Origin: DATEDA01 sp963820965
GTDB lineage: Bacteria; Pseudomonadota; Gammaproteobacteria; Burkholderiales; SG8-39
Assembly: GCA_963820965.1 (NCBI GenBank)
Contig: CAWGCC010000005.1
Span: 1 to 64,000 of the forward strand
Direction of reading: 5' to 3'
DNA: 64,000 nt
In this document: positions 7,616-16,634 of the stretch, one piece after another
Layout: each line of letters starts with the position of its first letter
Position numbering within the stretch: position 1 is the stretch's first letter
The notes under the pieces: generated by a model
Told to the model about the DNA's origin: nothing
The model's database searches: none
What the model saw: the letters and a program-made list of their open reading frames with translations, nothing else
Made by a program: the position numbers and the translations under genes

Positions 7616-9664
7616 TCAGAGTAGATTGGCGATCAGGCGGGCGGCGCGCTCCGTCCCGCCGCTCGGCGCGTCTCGATACTGCACGGGCTTGGCCAGATGG
7701 TCGAGGATGGCCATGCCCAGCTCCTCTACGCCGACGCGGTCGTAGTCCATGCGCACGCCGGCCCCGAGTCGGTCCAGGCGACGGGCGACGTGGAAGGTCT
7801 GCTCGAAGTGGTTGCGGAGCGGGAAGTAGAGGAAGGGCGTCTGGAAGGCGGCCAGCTCCATCGTCGTGGTCAGGCCTCCCTGGACGATCGCCAGGTGGGC
7901 CGCCGCGTGATGGCGGAAGAGCTCGGGCACGAAGGCGCGCACGTCGATCTGGGGCCCGCGGGGCAGCTCGTCGGCCGCGAGCCGCGGCCCGGCCACGAGG
8001 ATCATCCGGGCGTCGGGCACCTTGGGGGCGACCAGGGAGAAGGCCTCGGCGCACTTCCGGAGCAGGCTCCGCCCTACCCGGCTACCGCCCACCGAGACCA
8101 GGATGACGCGCTCGTCGTCGCGGAAACCTAGCTCGCGGCGGAGCGCGGCCTTGTCCCGGTACTTGGCCGGGTCGAAGTGGTAGGTGTAGCCCGGGAAGGC
8201 GAAATGCTGCCGGGCCCACTGCCGCATGTTGGGGAGGTCGGGGCCGAAGTCGCGGTCGAGCACGTCCTCGTCGTCGCCCACCATGATGGAGAGATCGCGG
8301 ACGTCCGGGTGGAGGCGCAGGTGGTCGATGTTCTCCGCGTTCTTGTCCCACGCGCGCTTGAACTCGACGGAGCTCGGCTCGTCGCGCATGGGCAGCATCC
8401 CGATGAAGTCGGTCATGAAGACGTAGGGCGCCCGCTTCAGCTCGGGGTTCTCGTGCAGGAAGTAGTCGAGGTCCCATCCCTCGTCACCCACCCAGAGGTC
8501 GTAGGCCTCCCGCTCCACGACGTCGGCGAACGTCATGAAATTGGCGTGCATGATCTCGTCCATCTCCCACAGCGCGTTGAAGGCGTGTAGCTCGTGGTCT
8601 CCCGACCAGCCCTCGAAGTGCGCCGTCTCGTTGTGCAGCAGGCGGGTGGCCGGATGCAGCCGCTCGCCCCACGCCTCCACCACGCGATCGGCCGGATTGG
8701 CGGCGAGGAAGTCCACCGTCGCGTCCGGGTAGACCTCTCGGAGCTTCCGGGCGATGGCCAGGTCGCGCTGGATGTGACCGAGGCCGATGGGGCTCGAGAG
8801 CCACAGGATCCGCCGCTGTGCGGTCCGGCGCGTCGAGCGCGGCGGGGTCTTCCGCTCGGTGGTGGCGGGGATCCGGTGCGACTCCACCGGACGGTCCAGG
8901 ACGAAGTCCCGGATGAGGTGGTTCACCTTGACCGCGTGCCGGCCGTGGAGGACGTGACCGGCCCCCTCGAACGTGACCAGGCGGGCGCCGGGAACGGCGG
9001 CGGCGAGCTTCTCGGCGTGCGAGTACGGCACGATCTTGTCGGCCGTCCCGTGGAGCGCGAGAGTCGGGGTCTGCATCCGGGGCAGCAGATCGTAGACGTT
9101 CGAGCCGTCGATGGCTCTGAGCGATTCCACGAGAACTTCGGGGGTGGTCTCGCTGCTCCAGGCGATACCGTCCTCGACGCCCTTTAGTGAATGTGGCTCG
9201 GGCAGGCACCGGGCGAACAACCGCTGCTGCCAGGTGGAGAAGCTGTCCCGGATCACGGGCGCGACCTTCTCCTCGAAGGGCTGGGGTACCGACTCCGAAT
9301 ATTGACCGCTCAGCAGGATGAGATGGGACAGACGATCGGGATGCTCCACCGCGTAGCGGAAGGCGAGCATCCCGGCGCAGGAGTAGGCCACCAGGGCGAA
9401 GGGGGGCCGCACCGCCGTCTCGAGCACGGCGAGGAAGTCCTGGTAGCGGGTGTCGAGGTCGTATCCGCCGGCCGGCCGGTCAGAGCGCCCGTTGCCCCGC
9501 AGGTCCATGGTGACCACGCGGAAGTAGCGCGAGAGGTACGGGACCTGGTTCTTCCACTGCCGGCTGTAGGTGGCCGGCTGGCACTGGGGCAGCAAGAAAA
9601 GATCGCGGCCCCCGCTGCCCGTCACCTGGTAGAAGAGCTTGACCCCATCTCGCGAGGTGTACAT
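7616..9664 (-). CDS. Alpha/beta hydrolase fused to a GT-B glycosyltransferase
   Basis: A single uninterrupted 682-residue frame with two enzymes. Residues 1-260 form an alpha/beta hydrolase: MDLRGNGRSDRP loop, nucleophile Ser95 in AYSCAG (a relaxed G-x-S-x-G), Asp209 in HGTADK, and His237 in GAGHVLHG. A basic/Pro-rich linker (about 261-284) leads to a glycosyltransferase resembling the MurG/UGT fold. That domain starts WLSSPIGLGHIQRDLA and carries the donor-site motif VQGGLTTTMELA at 594-605 and RNHFEQ at 617. No signal peptide or membrane segment is visible. The gene stands alone on the minus strand, with 73 nt to the aldehyde dehydrogenase end. A hydrolase that clears acyl groups before or after glycosyl transfer is possible but is inference. 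Confidence 0.88.
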   Translation of the reverse strand: MYTSRDGVKLFYQVTGSGGRDLFLLPQCQPATYSRQWKNQVPYLSRYFRVVTMDLRGNGRSDRPAGGYDLDTRYQDFLAVLETAVRPPFALVAYSCAGMLAFRYAVEHPDRLSHLILLSGQYSESVPQPFEEKVAPVIRDSFSTWQQRLFARCLPEPHSLKGVEDGIAWSSETTPEVLVESLRAIDGSNVYDLLPRMQTPTLALHGTADKIVPYSHAEKLAAAVPGARLVTFEGAGHVLHGRHAVKVNHLIRDFVLDRPVESHRIPATTERKTPPRSTRRTAQRRILWLSSPIGLGHIQRDLAIARKLREVYPDATVDFLAANPADRVVEAWGERLHPATRLLHNETAHFEGWSGDHELHAFNALWEMDEIMHANFMTFADVVEREAYDLWVGDEGWDLDYFLHENPELKRAPYVFMTDFIGMLPMRDEPSSVEFKRAWDKNAENIDHLRLHPDVRDLSIMVGDDEDVLDRDFGPDLPNMRQWARQHFAFPGYTYHFDPAKYRDKAALRRELGFRDDERVILVSVGGSRVGRSLLRKCAEAFSLVAPKVPDARMILVAGPRLAADELPRGPQIDVRAFVPELFRHHAAAHLAIVQGGLTTTMELAAFQTPFLYFPLRNHFEQTFHVARRLDRLGAGVRMDYDRVGVEELGMAILDHLAKPVQYRDAPSGGTERAARLIANLL

Positions 9665-9843
9665 CGGTTACCTCCGGTGATCGAGTGCCACTAAGGATGT
9701 TCGCACATTACTCTGGATTCCAAAGTTTGCGCCGAGTGCCCAACGGCTGGCGATCCGGTTCAAACTGCTAAGCTAGTCGACAAGATCGACTGCGCTCTGC
9801 ATCACGCGCGCGGCGCCGACAACGCGAATGGAGGAGGAGAGAC

Positions 9844-11208
9844 ATGGCTGAGAACGGCGGATCGCATTGCTGCGGCCCGGGTTATGCCTCGCCGGCCGAG
9901 GCGATGAAGGCGCCCCGCGAGAAGCTCCTTTACACGGTCGCGCTCTATATCGGCACCGGCATCCAGAAACCGGACTACCTGGCGACCATCGACGCGGACC
10001 CGGAGAGCCCCACCTACAGCCAGGTCATCAGCCGGCTGGAGATGCCGGGCATTGGCGACGAGTTGCATCACATGGGCTGGAACGCCTGCTCGTCGTGCCA
10101 TCACGATCCGACCAAGCAACGGCGCTATCTCATCGTGCCGGGTGTCCGCTCGTCGAATCTGCACATCGTCGACTGTGGCATCGACCAGAGGGCCCCGCGC
10201 CTCCACAAGGTGATCGAGGGCGCCCACATCAAGTCCAGGACCGATCTGTCGGCCCCGCATACCGTGCACTGCCTCGGCTCCGACATCATCATCTCGATGC
10301 TCGGCGACGCACGGGGAAACGCGCCCGGCGGCTTCCTGCACTTGAACGAGAATTTCGACATCGTCGGGCGATGGGAGAACGACCTCGGCGGCATGAAGTT
10401 CAACTACGACTTCTGGTACCAGCCGCGCCACAACGTGATGGTCTCGTCCGAATGGGCGGCGCCGAACACTTTCATGCCGGGCTTCGACCTCGAGGAGGTC
10501 GGTCACCTCAAGTACGGCCGCGAGATCCACTTCTGGGATTTCAAGGAGAGGCGCGTCGAGAACAGCATTTACCTGGGTGAGGACGGGCTGGTGCCGCTCG
10601 AAGTCCGTTTCCATCACGACCCGGATTCGAGCCACGGCTTCGTCGGCGCCGCCCTCTCGTCCAACATCATCCATTGGTGCAAGCAGGACGGCCAGTGGAT
10701 CTGGGAAAAGATCATCGATGTCGAGAACGTGCGCCACCCGGAATGGCCGATCCCGGTGCCGGGCCTCATCAGCGTGATCCTGATCTCGATGGACGACCGG
10801 TTCCTCTATTTCTGCAACTGGCTGCACGGGGACATCCGCCAATACGACATCTCCGATCCCTCGAATCCGAGATTCACCGGCCAGGTCTGGATGGGCGGCC
10901 TGCTGAACAAGGCCCCTGTGGTCAACGGTCGGCGCATCACCGGTGGGCCGCAGATGATTCAGCTCTCGCTCGACGGGAAGCGGCTCTACGTCACCACCTC
11001 GCTGTTTTCCACGTGGGACAACCAGTTCTATCCGGATATCCGGCAGAACGGCGGCTGCATGCTGATGGTCGACTGCGACACCGGGAGCGGGGGCATGTCG
11101 ATCAACCCGGATTTCTTCGTCGATTTCGGGAAGGAGCCGAACGGCCCGGCCCGCTGTCACGAGACGCGGTATCCGGGGGGCGACTGCACCTCGGATATCT
11201 GGCTCTGA
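9844..11208 (+). CDS. Selenium-binding protein 56 family, probable methanethiol oxidase
   Basis: SBP56/SELENBP1 family protein (454 residues); characterised members are copper-dependent methanethiol oxidases that yield formaldehyde, H2S and H2O2. Family landmarks are the N-terminal CCGPGYASP, the GWNACSSCHHD motif (Cys82, Cys85), SSNLHIVD, the SAPHTVHCL metal-ligand-like stretch, FDLEEVGHLKYG and the beta-propeller strand LYFCNWLHGDIRQYD. GGAGGAG at 9832-9838 precedes the ATG. No signal peptide is apparent, unlike the secreted MtoX of Hyphomicrobium, so a cytoplasmic site is likely. It is 2 nt from a ferredoxin gene. Confidence 0.93.
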   Translation: MAENGGSHCCGPGYASPAEAMKAPREKLLYTVALYIGTGIQKPDYLATIDADPESPTYSQVISRLEMPGIGDELHHMGWNACSSCHHDPTKQRRYLIVPGVRSSNLHIVDCGIDQRAPRLHKVIEGAHIKSRTDLSAPHTVHCLGSDIIISMLGDARGNAPGGFLHLNENFDIVGRWENDLGGMKFNYDFWYQPRHNVMVSSEWAAPNTFMPGFDLEEVGHLKYGREIHFWDFKERRVENSIYLGEDGLVPLEVRFHHDPDSSHGFVGAALSSNIIHWCKQDGQWIWEKIIDVENVRHPEWPIPVPGLISVILISMDDRFLYFCNWLHGDIRQYDISDPSNPRFTGQVWMGGLLNKAPVVNGRRITGGPQMIQLSLDGKRLYVTTSLFSTWDNQFYPDIRQNGGCMLMVDCDTGSGGMSINPDFFVDFGKEPNGPARCHETRYPGGDCTSDIWL

Positions 11209-11210
11209 GG

Positions 11211-11582
11211 ATGGCGGAGGTCACGATCACGCTCGCTAACCGGGGCGGCGCGTCGTTCCGTGTCGATCGACGCAAGCCGCTGCTCGACGCGCTGGAGGCG
11301 CAGGGCATGTCGCTGCCCTATGGCTGCCGCTACGGCGGCTGCATTTCCTGTGCCGCGAAACTACTGTCGGGCGAGATCGACCAGCGCGCGGCCGTCGCGC
11401 TGAACGGGCGGCAGCTCGCCGACGGCTACGTCCTTCTGTGCGTTGCTCGGCCGCTGACCGACTGCACGTTCGATGTCGGCGTCGAGAGCCATGACAGGCT
11501 CTACCGCAATCCCTTCGCCAGCCCGCTGGCGCCGCATGAGTTGAAACCGGACATCGCGACACGGCTGGAGGATGCGCCATGA
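11211..11582 (+). CDS. [2Fe-2S] plant-type ferredoxin
   Basis: A 123-residue electron carrier with the plant-type cluster ligands Cys39, Cys44, Cys47 and Cys77 (CRYGGCISC followed by LLC). A beta-grasp fold is indicated by the N-terminal EVTITLANRG strand. It begins 2 nt after the SBP56 stop, and its stop overlaps the next start by 4 nt (ATGA), so it is translationally coupled to both neighbours. A role as electron acceptor or donor for the SBP56 protein, or for an unlinked oxygenase, is inferred from position only. The C-terminal 40 residues have no recognised domain. Confidence 0.92.
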   Translation: MAEVTITLANRGGASFRVDRRKPLLDALEAQGMSLPYGCRYGGCISCAAKLLSGEIDQRAAVALNGRQLADGYVLLCVARPLTDCTFDVGVESHDRLYRNPFASPLAPHELKPDIATRLEDAP

Positions 11583-12046
11583 CCGCCGTCACCCACATGG
11601 ACCATGGCCAGGACTACCCGGCGGACTATCTCGCCACCATCCTGAAGGAGGTGAAGACCATCGCCATGGTTGGCGCCAGCTCGGACCCCACCAAGTTCAG
11701 CTACGGCGTCCTCAGGGTTCTGCACGAAACCGGCTATGACATGATCCCGGTCAATCCCAACGAGGCCGGGCGGGAGATCCGCGGCCTGCTGGTCTACGAG
11801 TCGCTGGCGGCGATCGACCGGCCGGTGGACATGGTGCAGGTGTTCCGTAGCTCCGATGCGCTGCCCGGGATCGCACGCGAGGCGATCGATATCGGCGCGA
11901 AGGTGCTGTGGGCGCAGCTTGGCGTGCGCAACGACGAGGCGGCCCGGCTGGCAGAGGCTGCAGGCCTGAAGGTCGTCATGAACCGGTGTCCGAAGATCGA
12001 GCTGTTCCGCCCGTTTTGGAAGCCCCGTCTGAACCAGGCGATTTAG
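11579..12046 (+). CDS. CoA-binding domain protein (YccU-like)
   Basis: A 155-residue protein consisting of one CoA_binding_2 Rossmann domain: IAMVGASSDPTKFSYGV, IPVNPNEAGREI, VDMVQVFR and VLWAQLGVRNDEAA. Members bind CoA or related nucleotides; their cellular role is unclear. It overlaps the ferredoxin stop by 4 nt and ends the three-gene operon. Cys in MNRCPKIE near the C-terminus is conserved in the family. Confidence 0.88.
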   Translation: MTAVTHMDHGQDYPADYLATILKEVKTIAMVGASSDPTKFSYGVLRVLHETGYDMIPVNPNEAGREIRGLLVYESLAAIDRPVDMVQVFRSSDALPGIAREAIDIGAKVLWAQLGVRNDEAARLAEAAGLKVVMNRCPKIELFRPFWKPRLNQAI

Positions 12047-12431
12047 CCTTGCCGACAGGCTCGGCATTCCAGCCAATCGAACGGAGCAAGCTGAATTCAG
12101 GCCGCATGCAGCAGCGGCGCTGGCCGCGCCGGTGAGCGCGGCGGCGCGCTTGCGGGAGGCGCGGTTGACGCGTTGGGTCGCGGCGCGACCTTCTGATTGA
12201 AGGTCGCTGACCGGCCAGGAACTGCCATCCACGCGCTCATAAAGCGACGTCCCGAAGTACAGCAGACGTAGCTCAACGTCGCGCACTCGGCGAGGAGATC
12301 TCGCAAGCAGACTTTCGAATACTCGCGACACCGGCCGGCGCGAAAGGCTGGTCGAGCGTCAGTCGATCGAGGGATCGAAGTGGCCCATCGACCCGAACGG
12401 GGCCGTCGGGTCGGAAGGCGGATGTTCACCG
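12047..12431. other. Gap between convergent genes
   Basis: About 385 bp between the CoA-binding gene and the 3' end of the LysR gene. It has a weak GCCGA/TCGGC hairpin just after the CoA-binding stop. I see no credible gene, RNA or repeat. Confidence 0.3.
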
Positions 12432-13427
12432 TCAGGCGAATTTCGCTGACCGTTCCGAGCGCTTCCCGCGTTGATCGGGCTTGGCACTCGCCCTGACATT
12501 GGGCGCGTTCCGACCGAGGCGCAACGCGCCTTCACCCTCCAGCTCCCTGGCGGCCTCGCGAATGAGTTGCGCAACCACCTTGCACGCGAGGGTCAACGGT
12601 CCCTTCTTGGGCATCGCCAGAGTGACGAAGCGCTTGAGGTCGGGGTTGACGATTCGCGACGCTTGCAGGCGTCCCGCCCGCACGTCCTCGATCATGGCAT
12701 AGGGGCCAAGCACGGTGTAGGTCCCGCCTTTTGCCGCGACCTCCTTTTGAATGGTCACGGAATCGGCTTCGAGAACGACGGGAAGCGAGATGCCTTTGCG
12801 CCTGCTCACCTCGTCGAGCAAGTGACGCCAGGGGCTCGGCCTGCTGGGCAGTACGAGGGGCAGTCGATCCAGTCGCGAGAACGGGATCGTCGCGGAGCGG
12901 GTGACTTCGTCGTTCGCTGCGCCTACGAGAAAGGTATCCACCGTCGCCAGATGCTGCTCATCGCCCCGCGCGCTCTTCCCGTAACGGAAGAGAATCGCAA
13001 GGTCGACCGCCCCGCTGTCGAGCAATGCATCGAGCTCGGCGCCTTGCCCTTCGCGCACGCTGAGCCGGATGCGGGAATAGCGATCGCGAGCGCGCTCGTA
13101 CACGCTGGTGACCAGTGGGTGGGCGGCCGAAGGCAGGATGCCGATGCGCACCTCGCCGATCGGCACCTCGGCGCTCGACTTGATGTCACTGACGAGTTGA
13201 TCCGTCTCCGCGAGCCACGTCCGGACGCGCGGACCGATCCGCTGGCCCAGGTCCGTCAACACCACGCCCCGCCCGGTGCGTCGGAAAAGCCGCGCCCCGC
13301 ACTCGCGCTCCAGCTCGCTGATCTGACGACTGATGTGCGACTGGACCGTCCGGCGCGCAATCGCTGCCTTGCTGAAGCTGCCGAGGTCTGCGACTTCGAG
13401 AAAGAGCTTGAGCGTGGCGGGATGCAT
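12432..13427 (-). CDS. LysR-family transcriptional regulator
   Basis: A 331-residue LTTR. The N-terminal winged HTH (residues 1-62) reads LKLFLEVADLGSFSKAA, then TVQSHISRQISELE and GARLFRRTGRGVVLTDLG. The co-inducer domain starts GEVRIGILPSAAHPLVTSV. The C-terminal tail (after about 300) is basic and low-complexity. Palindromes 15-55 bp upstream of the start are candidate autoregulatory sites. It is divergent from the broken Crp/Fnr gene; the nearest intact catabolic genes are the Bug/DapA-like pair beyond it, a plausible target. Confidence 0.92.
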   Translation of the reverse strand: MHPATLKLFLEVADLGSFSKAAIARRTVQSHISRQISELERECGARLFRRTGRGVVLTDLGQRIGPRVRTWLAETDQLVSDIKSSAEVPIGEVRIGILPSAAHPLVTSVYERARDRYSRIRLSVREGQGAELDALLDSGAVDLAILFRYGKSARGDEQHLATVDTFLVGAANDEVTRSATIPFSRLDRLPLVLPSRPSPWRHLLDEVSRRKGISLPVVLEADSVTIQKEVAAKGGTYTVLGPYAMIEDVRAGRLQASRIVNPDLKRFVTLAMPKKGPLTLACKVVAQLIREAARELEGEGALRLGRNAPNVRASAKPDQRGKRSERSAKFA

Positions 13428-13442
13428 GATCGGCTCCGCGAG

Positions 13443-13482
13443 GAGATATCTCTCTTCAGCATATCTGAAATCTCGGAGATCT
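13443..13482. promoter_or_regulatory. Cluster of three palindromes upstream of the LysR gene
   Basis: GAGATATCTC (13443-13452), TTCAG-N5-CTGAA (13455-13469) and AGATCT (13477-13482) lie in tandem, 15 to 55 bp upstream of the LysR start. The middle one fits the T-N11-A interrupted dyad that LysR proteins bind. The assignment to this regulator is inference from position and symmetry. Confidence 0.5.
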
Positions 13483-13638
13483 GACTAGTGTGAGATCAAC
13501 GGGCGCCCTAGACTCCTTTCACGCGACCGACGTCCTTGAATACGGCGCTCTTCCGAAAGGCGAGTGGAGGCGACGAAGGGTGCATGCGACGGTCTTCGCG
13601 AGCTATCTCATTTTCAAGATATTTGAATCATCTGTGAC

Positions 13639-14420
13639 ATGTCTATTTTCAGATCGAGTGGTGTCCGAGAGTCGGTCCGGCAAGCGAGCGATACGGCGAC
13701 GATCACGCCGGAGATGCGGACGGAGTTGCTGGTGCCGAACCCCACTGTAGACAGGCTGAGGCAGGTCCGCGAGGCTCTTAGGGCAAACCGTCTTCTGGCC
13801 ATGCTGTCCGAAGGCAGCCGCGAACTCTTGGTTCCCCATCTCGCACGCGCACGCCTCGCGAAGGGTGAAGTCCTTTACCAGCCTGGCGACCACATTCATT
13901 CCATCTACTTTCCCACCAGCGGGATGATCAGCCTGGTCTATGGCACGAAAGATGGCACGGCAATCGCGGTCGACACCGTCGGGAAGGGAGGCATGATCGG
14001 CGTACCCCTTGTGCTGGGCGTCGGCATATCGGCCTACCGGGCTGTCGTTGAAGCCCCTTCCGAAGCACTGGTGATCAGCGCCGCTGCATTCAAGCTCGCG
14101 CTCAAACAGCCAGAGCTAAAGGAGCTGCTGCTGCGTCATGCGCACGAGCTTCTGGTCCAGGTTTCGCAAGCCGCGGTTTGCTATCACTACCATACCGTTG
14201 AACAGCGGCTCTGCACTCACTTGCTGATCGTCCAAGACTCGCTTGGGCGGTGACAAGTTCCAGCTGACCCACGAGCTGCTTTCTTATCTGCTGGCCGCGG
14301 GGCGACCAACCGTTTCACAGGCCGCCCGCGCGATCCACGACCGGGGCCTGATTCGCTACCGGTGGGGCACGCATCGAGATCCTTGATCGGCGCAGGCTGG
14401 AAGCCGGAGCCTGCGAATTG
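13639..14420 (+). pseudogene. Crp/Fnr-family regulator broken by two frameshifts
   Basis: The intact first frame (13639-14253, 204 residues) holds a cyclic-nucleotide-binding-like domain (LAKGEVLYQPGDHIHSIYF, GMIGVPLVLG) and the start of the HTH helix (VEQRLCTHLLIVQDSLG). It then hits TGA. The family continues in the +1 frame from about 14243 (GGDKFQLTHELLSYLL, TVSQAARAIHDRGLIRYRWG), and after a second +1 shift near 14365-14372 in the third frame (RIEILDRRRLEAGACELL). Both slips fall in G-rich runs (TTGGGCGG and GGTGGGG). Without the HTH the protein could not bind DNA normally. Sequencing indels are the alternative. Confidence 0.85.
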
Positions 14421-14584
14421 CTATCGACGGGAGTCCTGACTATGCGTGTAGTCAGGAAATCCGGGAGCGTCGAATCCAGACGCCAACGCAGAACTGTCTG
14501 CTATCAGACAGTGTTGCCTGACGAACAGACAGCCGAGCGAAGCTTCCGTATTCTTCTTTCGTCCCCACAAGCATCTACAGGCCG

Positions 14585-15550
14585 ATGATGAAACTCGCCC
14601 GGATCCTGATTGCTCTGCTTGCGCTTGGCATCTCCCTCCCCGCCATCGGCCAGGCCTATCCCTCTAAGGTCGTCCGCATAATCGTCCCTTTCCCTCCCGG
14701 CGGCACGGTCGATGCGGTGGCGCGCGTGGTCGCGCAAAGCCTGTCGGAGCAACTGGGGCAGCAGTTCATCGTCGAGAACAAGTCCGGGGCGAACGGCACG
14801 ATCGGCAGTGACGCCGTCGCGAAGTCCAAGCCGGACGGTTACACGCTGCTGGTGCAGGCGTCGACCTTCGTCACCAATCCCCTGTTCCTCAAGAACGTGC
14901 CCTACGACGTCACGCGCGACTTCACGCCGCTGTCCAATTTGGGTTCGGTCCCGTTAATCGTGACAGCGCACCCGAGCGCGCAGGCGTCGAGTCTTCGCGA
15001 GTTCATCGACGTCGCGCGCGCTCAGCCCGGAAAGTTCGCGTTTGGGCACTCGTCCCTCGGTTCGGCGAGCCACCTCGCGGAGGAGGCGATCAAGCGCGAG
15101 GCCAAGCTCGACATCCTCATCGTTCCCTACAAAGGAACCGGGGCGGTGATCACCGACCTCCTCGGTGGGCATGTGAACGCGTTCATCGATGCGCTGCCTT
15201 CCTCGTATCCGCTGGTGAAGTCGGGAAAGGTGAAGCCGCTGGCCGTCACGACCTCGAAGCGCATTCCGTTGCTGCCCAACGTTCCGACCGTTGCCGAGTC
15301 GGGCCTGCCCGGGTTTGAAATGGTCTCGTGGTACGGCGTGTGGGGTCCGGCGAAGCTGCCGAACGATCTGGCTCAACGCATCTCCGCCGAGATCGCCAAG
15401 GCCATACGCTCGCCGCTCGCCTCGAGCCGGCTGGGGGAGCAGGGGTTCGACGCGGTCGGCTCGACCCCTGAGCAGTTCGCTGCCTACATCAAGAGCGAAA
15501 CGAGCAAGTACGCTCGAATCGTCAAGGACGCGAATATCAAGCCCGAGTAG
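14585..15550 (+). CDS. Bug-family (TctC) periplasmic solute-binding receptor
   Basis: Third Bug receptor, 321 residues, starting at the first of two adjacent ATGs. It has a signal peptide (IALLALGISLPAIGQA) and then YPSKVVRIIVPFPPGGTVDAVAR. Other motifs are ENKSGANGTIG, VPYKGTGAVITDLLGGHV and NVPTVAESGLPGFE. It ends 70 nt before a DapA-like aldolase on the same strand, a frequent pairing in Burkholderiales. That suggests uptake of a hydroxy- or keto-acid that the aldolase processes. No ligand can be named. Confidence 0.92.
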   Translation: MMKLARILIALLALGISLPAIGQAYPSKVVRIIVPFPPGGTVDAVARVVAQSLSEQLGQQFIVENKSGANGTIGSDAVAKSKPDGYTLLVQASTFVTNPLFLKNVPYDVTRDFTPLSNLGSVPLIVTAHPSAQASSLREFIDVARAQPGKFAFGHSSLGSASHLAEEAIKREAKLDILIVPYKGTGAVITDLLGGHVNAFIDALPSSYPLVKSGKVKPLAVTTSKRIPLLPNVPTVAESGLPGFEMVSWYGVWGPAKLPNDLAQRISAEIAKAIRSPLASSRLGEQGFDAVGSTPEQFAAYIKSETSKYARIVKDANIKPE

Positions 15551-15620
15551 AGGTGCCCACCCTTGTGACGACCGCTCGCCAATATTCATCCACCCTTTGC
15601 TGCACCATGGAGGAAATGAA

Positions 15621-16550
15621 ATGAAAGCCCCTGATCTCAGAGGTCTCAATCCCGCGCCCGTTACGCCGTTCACCCGGGAAGGTGAAGTCGATCATGCGGC
15701 CATCCAGCGACTGGGCTCCTGGCTTGGCAGCATTCCTGGCGTCAAGAGCCTGGTCGTTCTCGGTCACGCCGGGGAGGGGACTTTTCTCACCCCTGACGAG
15801 CAGACTGCGGTCATCGAAAGCTTCGTCAAATCGGTGGACGGAAAGATCCCGATCATCGCCGGGATCACGCTCGAAGGCACCAAAGTGGCCGCGCTGGAGG
15901 CGAAACGGTCCGTCAAGGCGGGAGCTGGGGCCGGCCTCGTGTATCCGTCCCACGGCTGGCTGCGCTTCGGCTACCAGAAGGGCGCGCCGCAGGATCGCTA
16001 CCGTGCAATCTACGAAGAGAGCGGCCTGCCGCTCATCCTCTTCCAGTATCCGGACGAGACCGAAGCGACCTACAACCTCGAGACGCAGCTCGAGATCGCA
16101 GCGCAACCGGGTGTGTTCGCCATGAAGAACGGCGTGCGCAACATGAAGCGCTGGGACACGGAGATTCCTGTCATCCGTCGTGAGCGTCCCGATCTGCAAA
16201 TCTACACCTGCCACGACGAATATCTCCTGCACACCATGTTCGACGTCGACGGGGCCCTGGTGGGCTACGGCAATATTGCACCCGAGCCGCTCCTCGAACT
16301 GATCGCGGCCGGCAAAGCCAAGGACTATGCGAAGGCGCGCGCCGTCCACAACCGACTGCTCCCGGTGACCAGCACCGTCTATCACCGCGGGTCGCACATG
16401 GAAGGAACGGTCGCGCTCAAGCATGCGCTCGTCGCGCGGGGGATCCTCGAGCACGCAACGGTTCGGTCTCCCCTCCGGCCGCTCCCGCCCGGCGCCGACG
16501 TCGAGATCGCGAACGCAATGCGCAAGGCCGAGCTGGGTCCCGTTCGTTAG
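15621..16550 (+). CDS. DapA/N-acetylneuraminate lyase-family class I aldolase
   Basis: A 309-residue TIM-barrel Schiff-base enzyme of the dihydrodipicolinate synthase superfamily. It has the Schiff-base Lys169 in FAMKNG, Tyr143 in LFQYPDE, and the substrate loop LGHAGEGTFLT in place of GTTGE. GGAGGAAA at 15609-15616 fixes ATG 15621. The family cleaves or condenses 2-keto acids, or dehydrates sugar acids. Its place beside a Bug receptor rather than lysine genes argues for a catabolic aldolase or dehydratase, not lysine biosynthesis. Substrate unknown. Confidence 0.88.
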   Translation: MKAPDLRGLNPAPVTPFTREGEVDHAAIQRLGSWLGSIPGVKSLVVLGHAGEGTFLTPDEQTAVIESFVKSVDGKIPIIAGITLEGTKVAALEAKRSVKAGAGAGLVYPSHGWLRFGYQKGAPQDRYRAIYEESGLPLILFQYPDETEATYNLETQLEIAAQPGVFAMKNGVRNMKRWDTEIPVIRRERPDLQIYTCHDEYLLHTMFDVDGALVGYGNIAPEPLLELIAAGKAKDYAKARAVHNRLLPVTSTVYHRGSHMEGTVALKHALVARGILEHATVRSPLRPLPPGADVEIANAMRKAELGPVR

Positions 16551-16603
16551 TCGTCGGCCGGACTGGTCGACCTAACACGAGCTGAACCGGTGGCATGGCC
16601 CAA

Positions 16604-16634
16604 GCCAGCGGAGCGGGGGCACCGCTCCGCTGGC
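16604..16634 (+). terminator. Strong hairpin after the DapA-like gene
   Basis: A perfect 13-bp stem (GCCAGCGGAGCGG with its complement) around a 5-nt GGGCA loop, 54 nt past the aldolase stop. There is no T-tract, so it is terminator-like by position and stability only. Confidence 0.6.

Noticed and set aside
13603..13899. Minus-strand small frames over the Crp/Fnr start
   Set aside because: They overlap the conserved sensor domain on the other strand and show no family feature.
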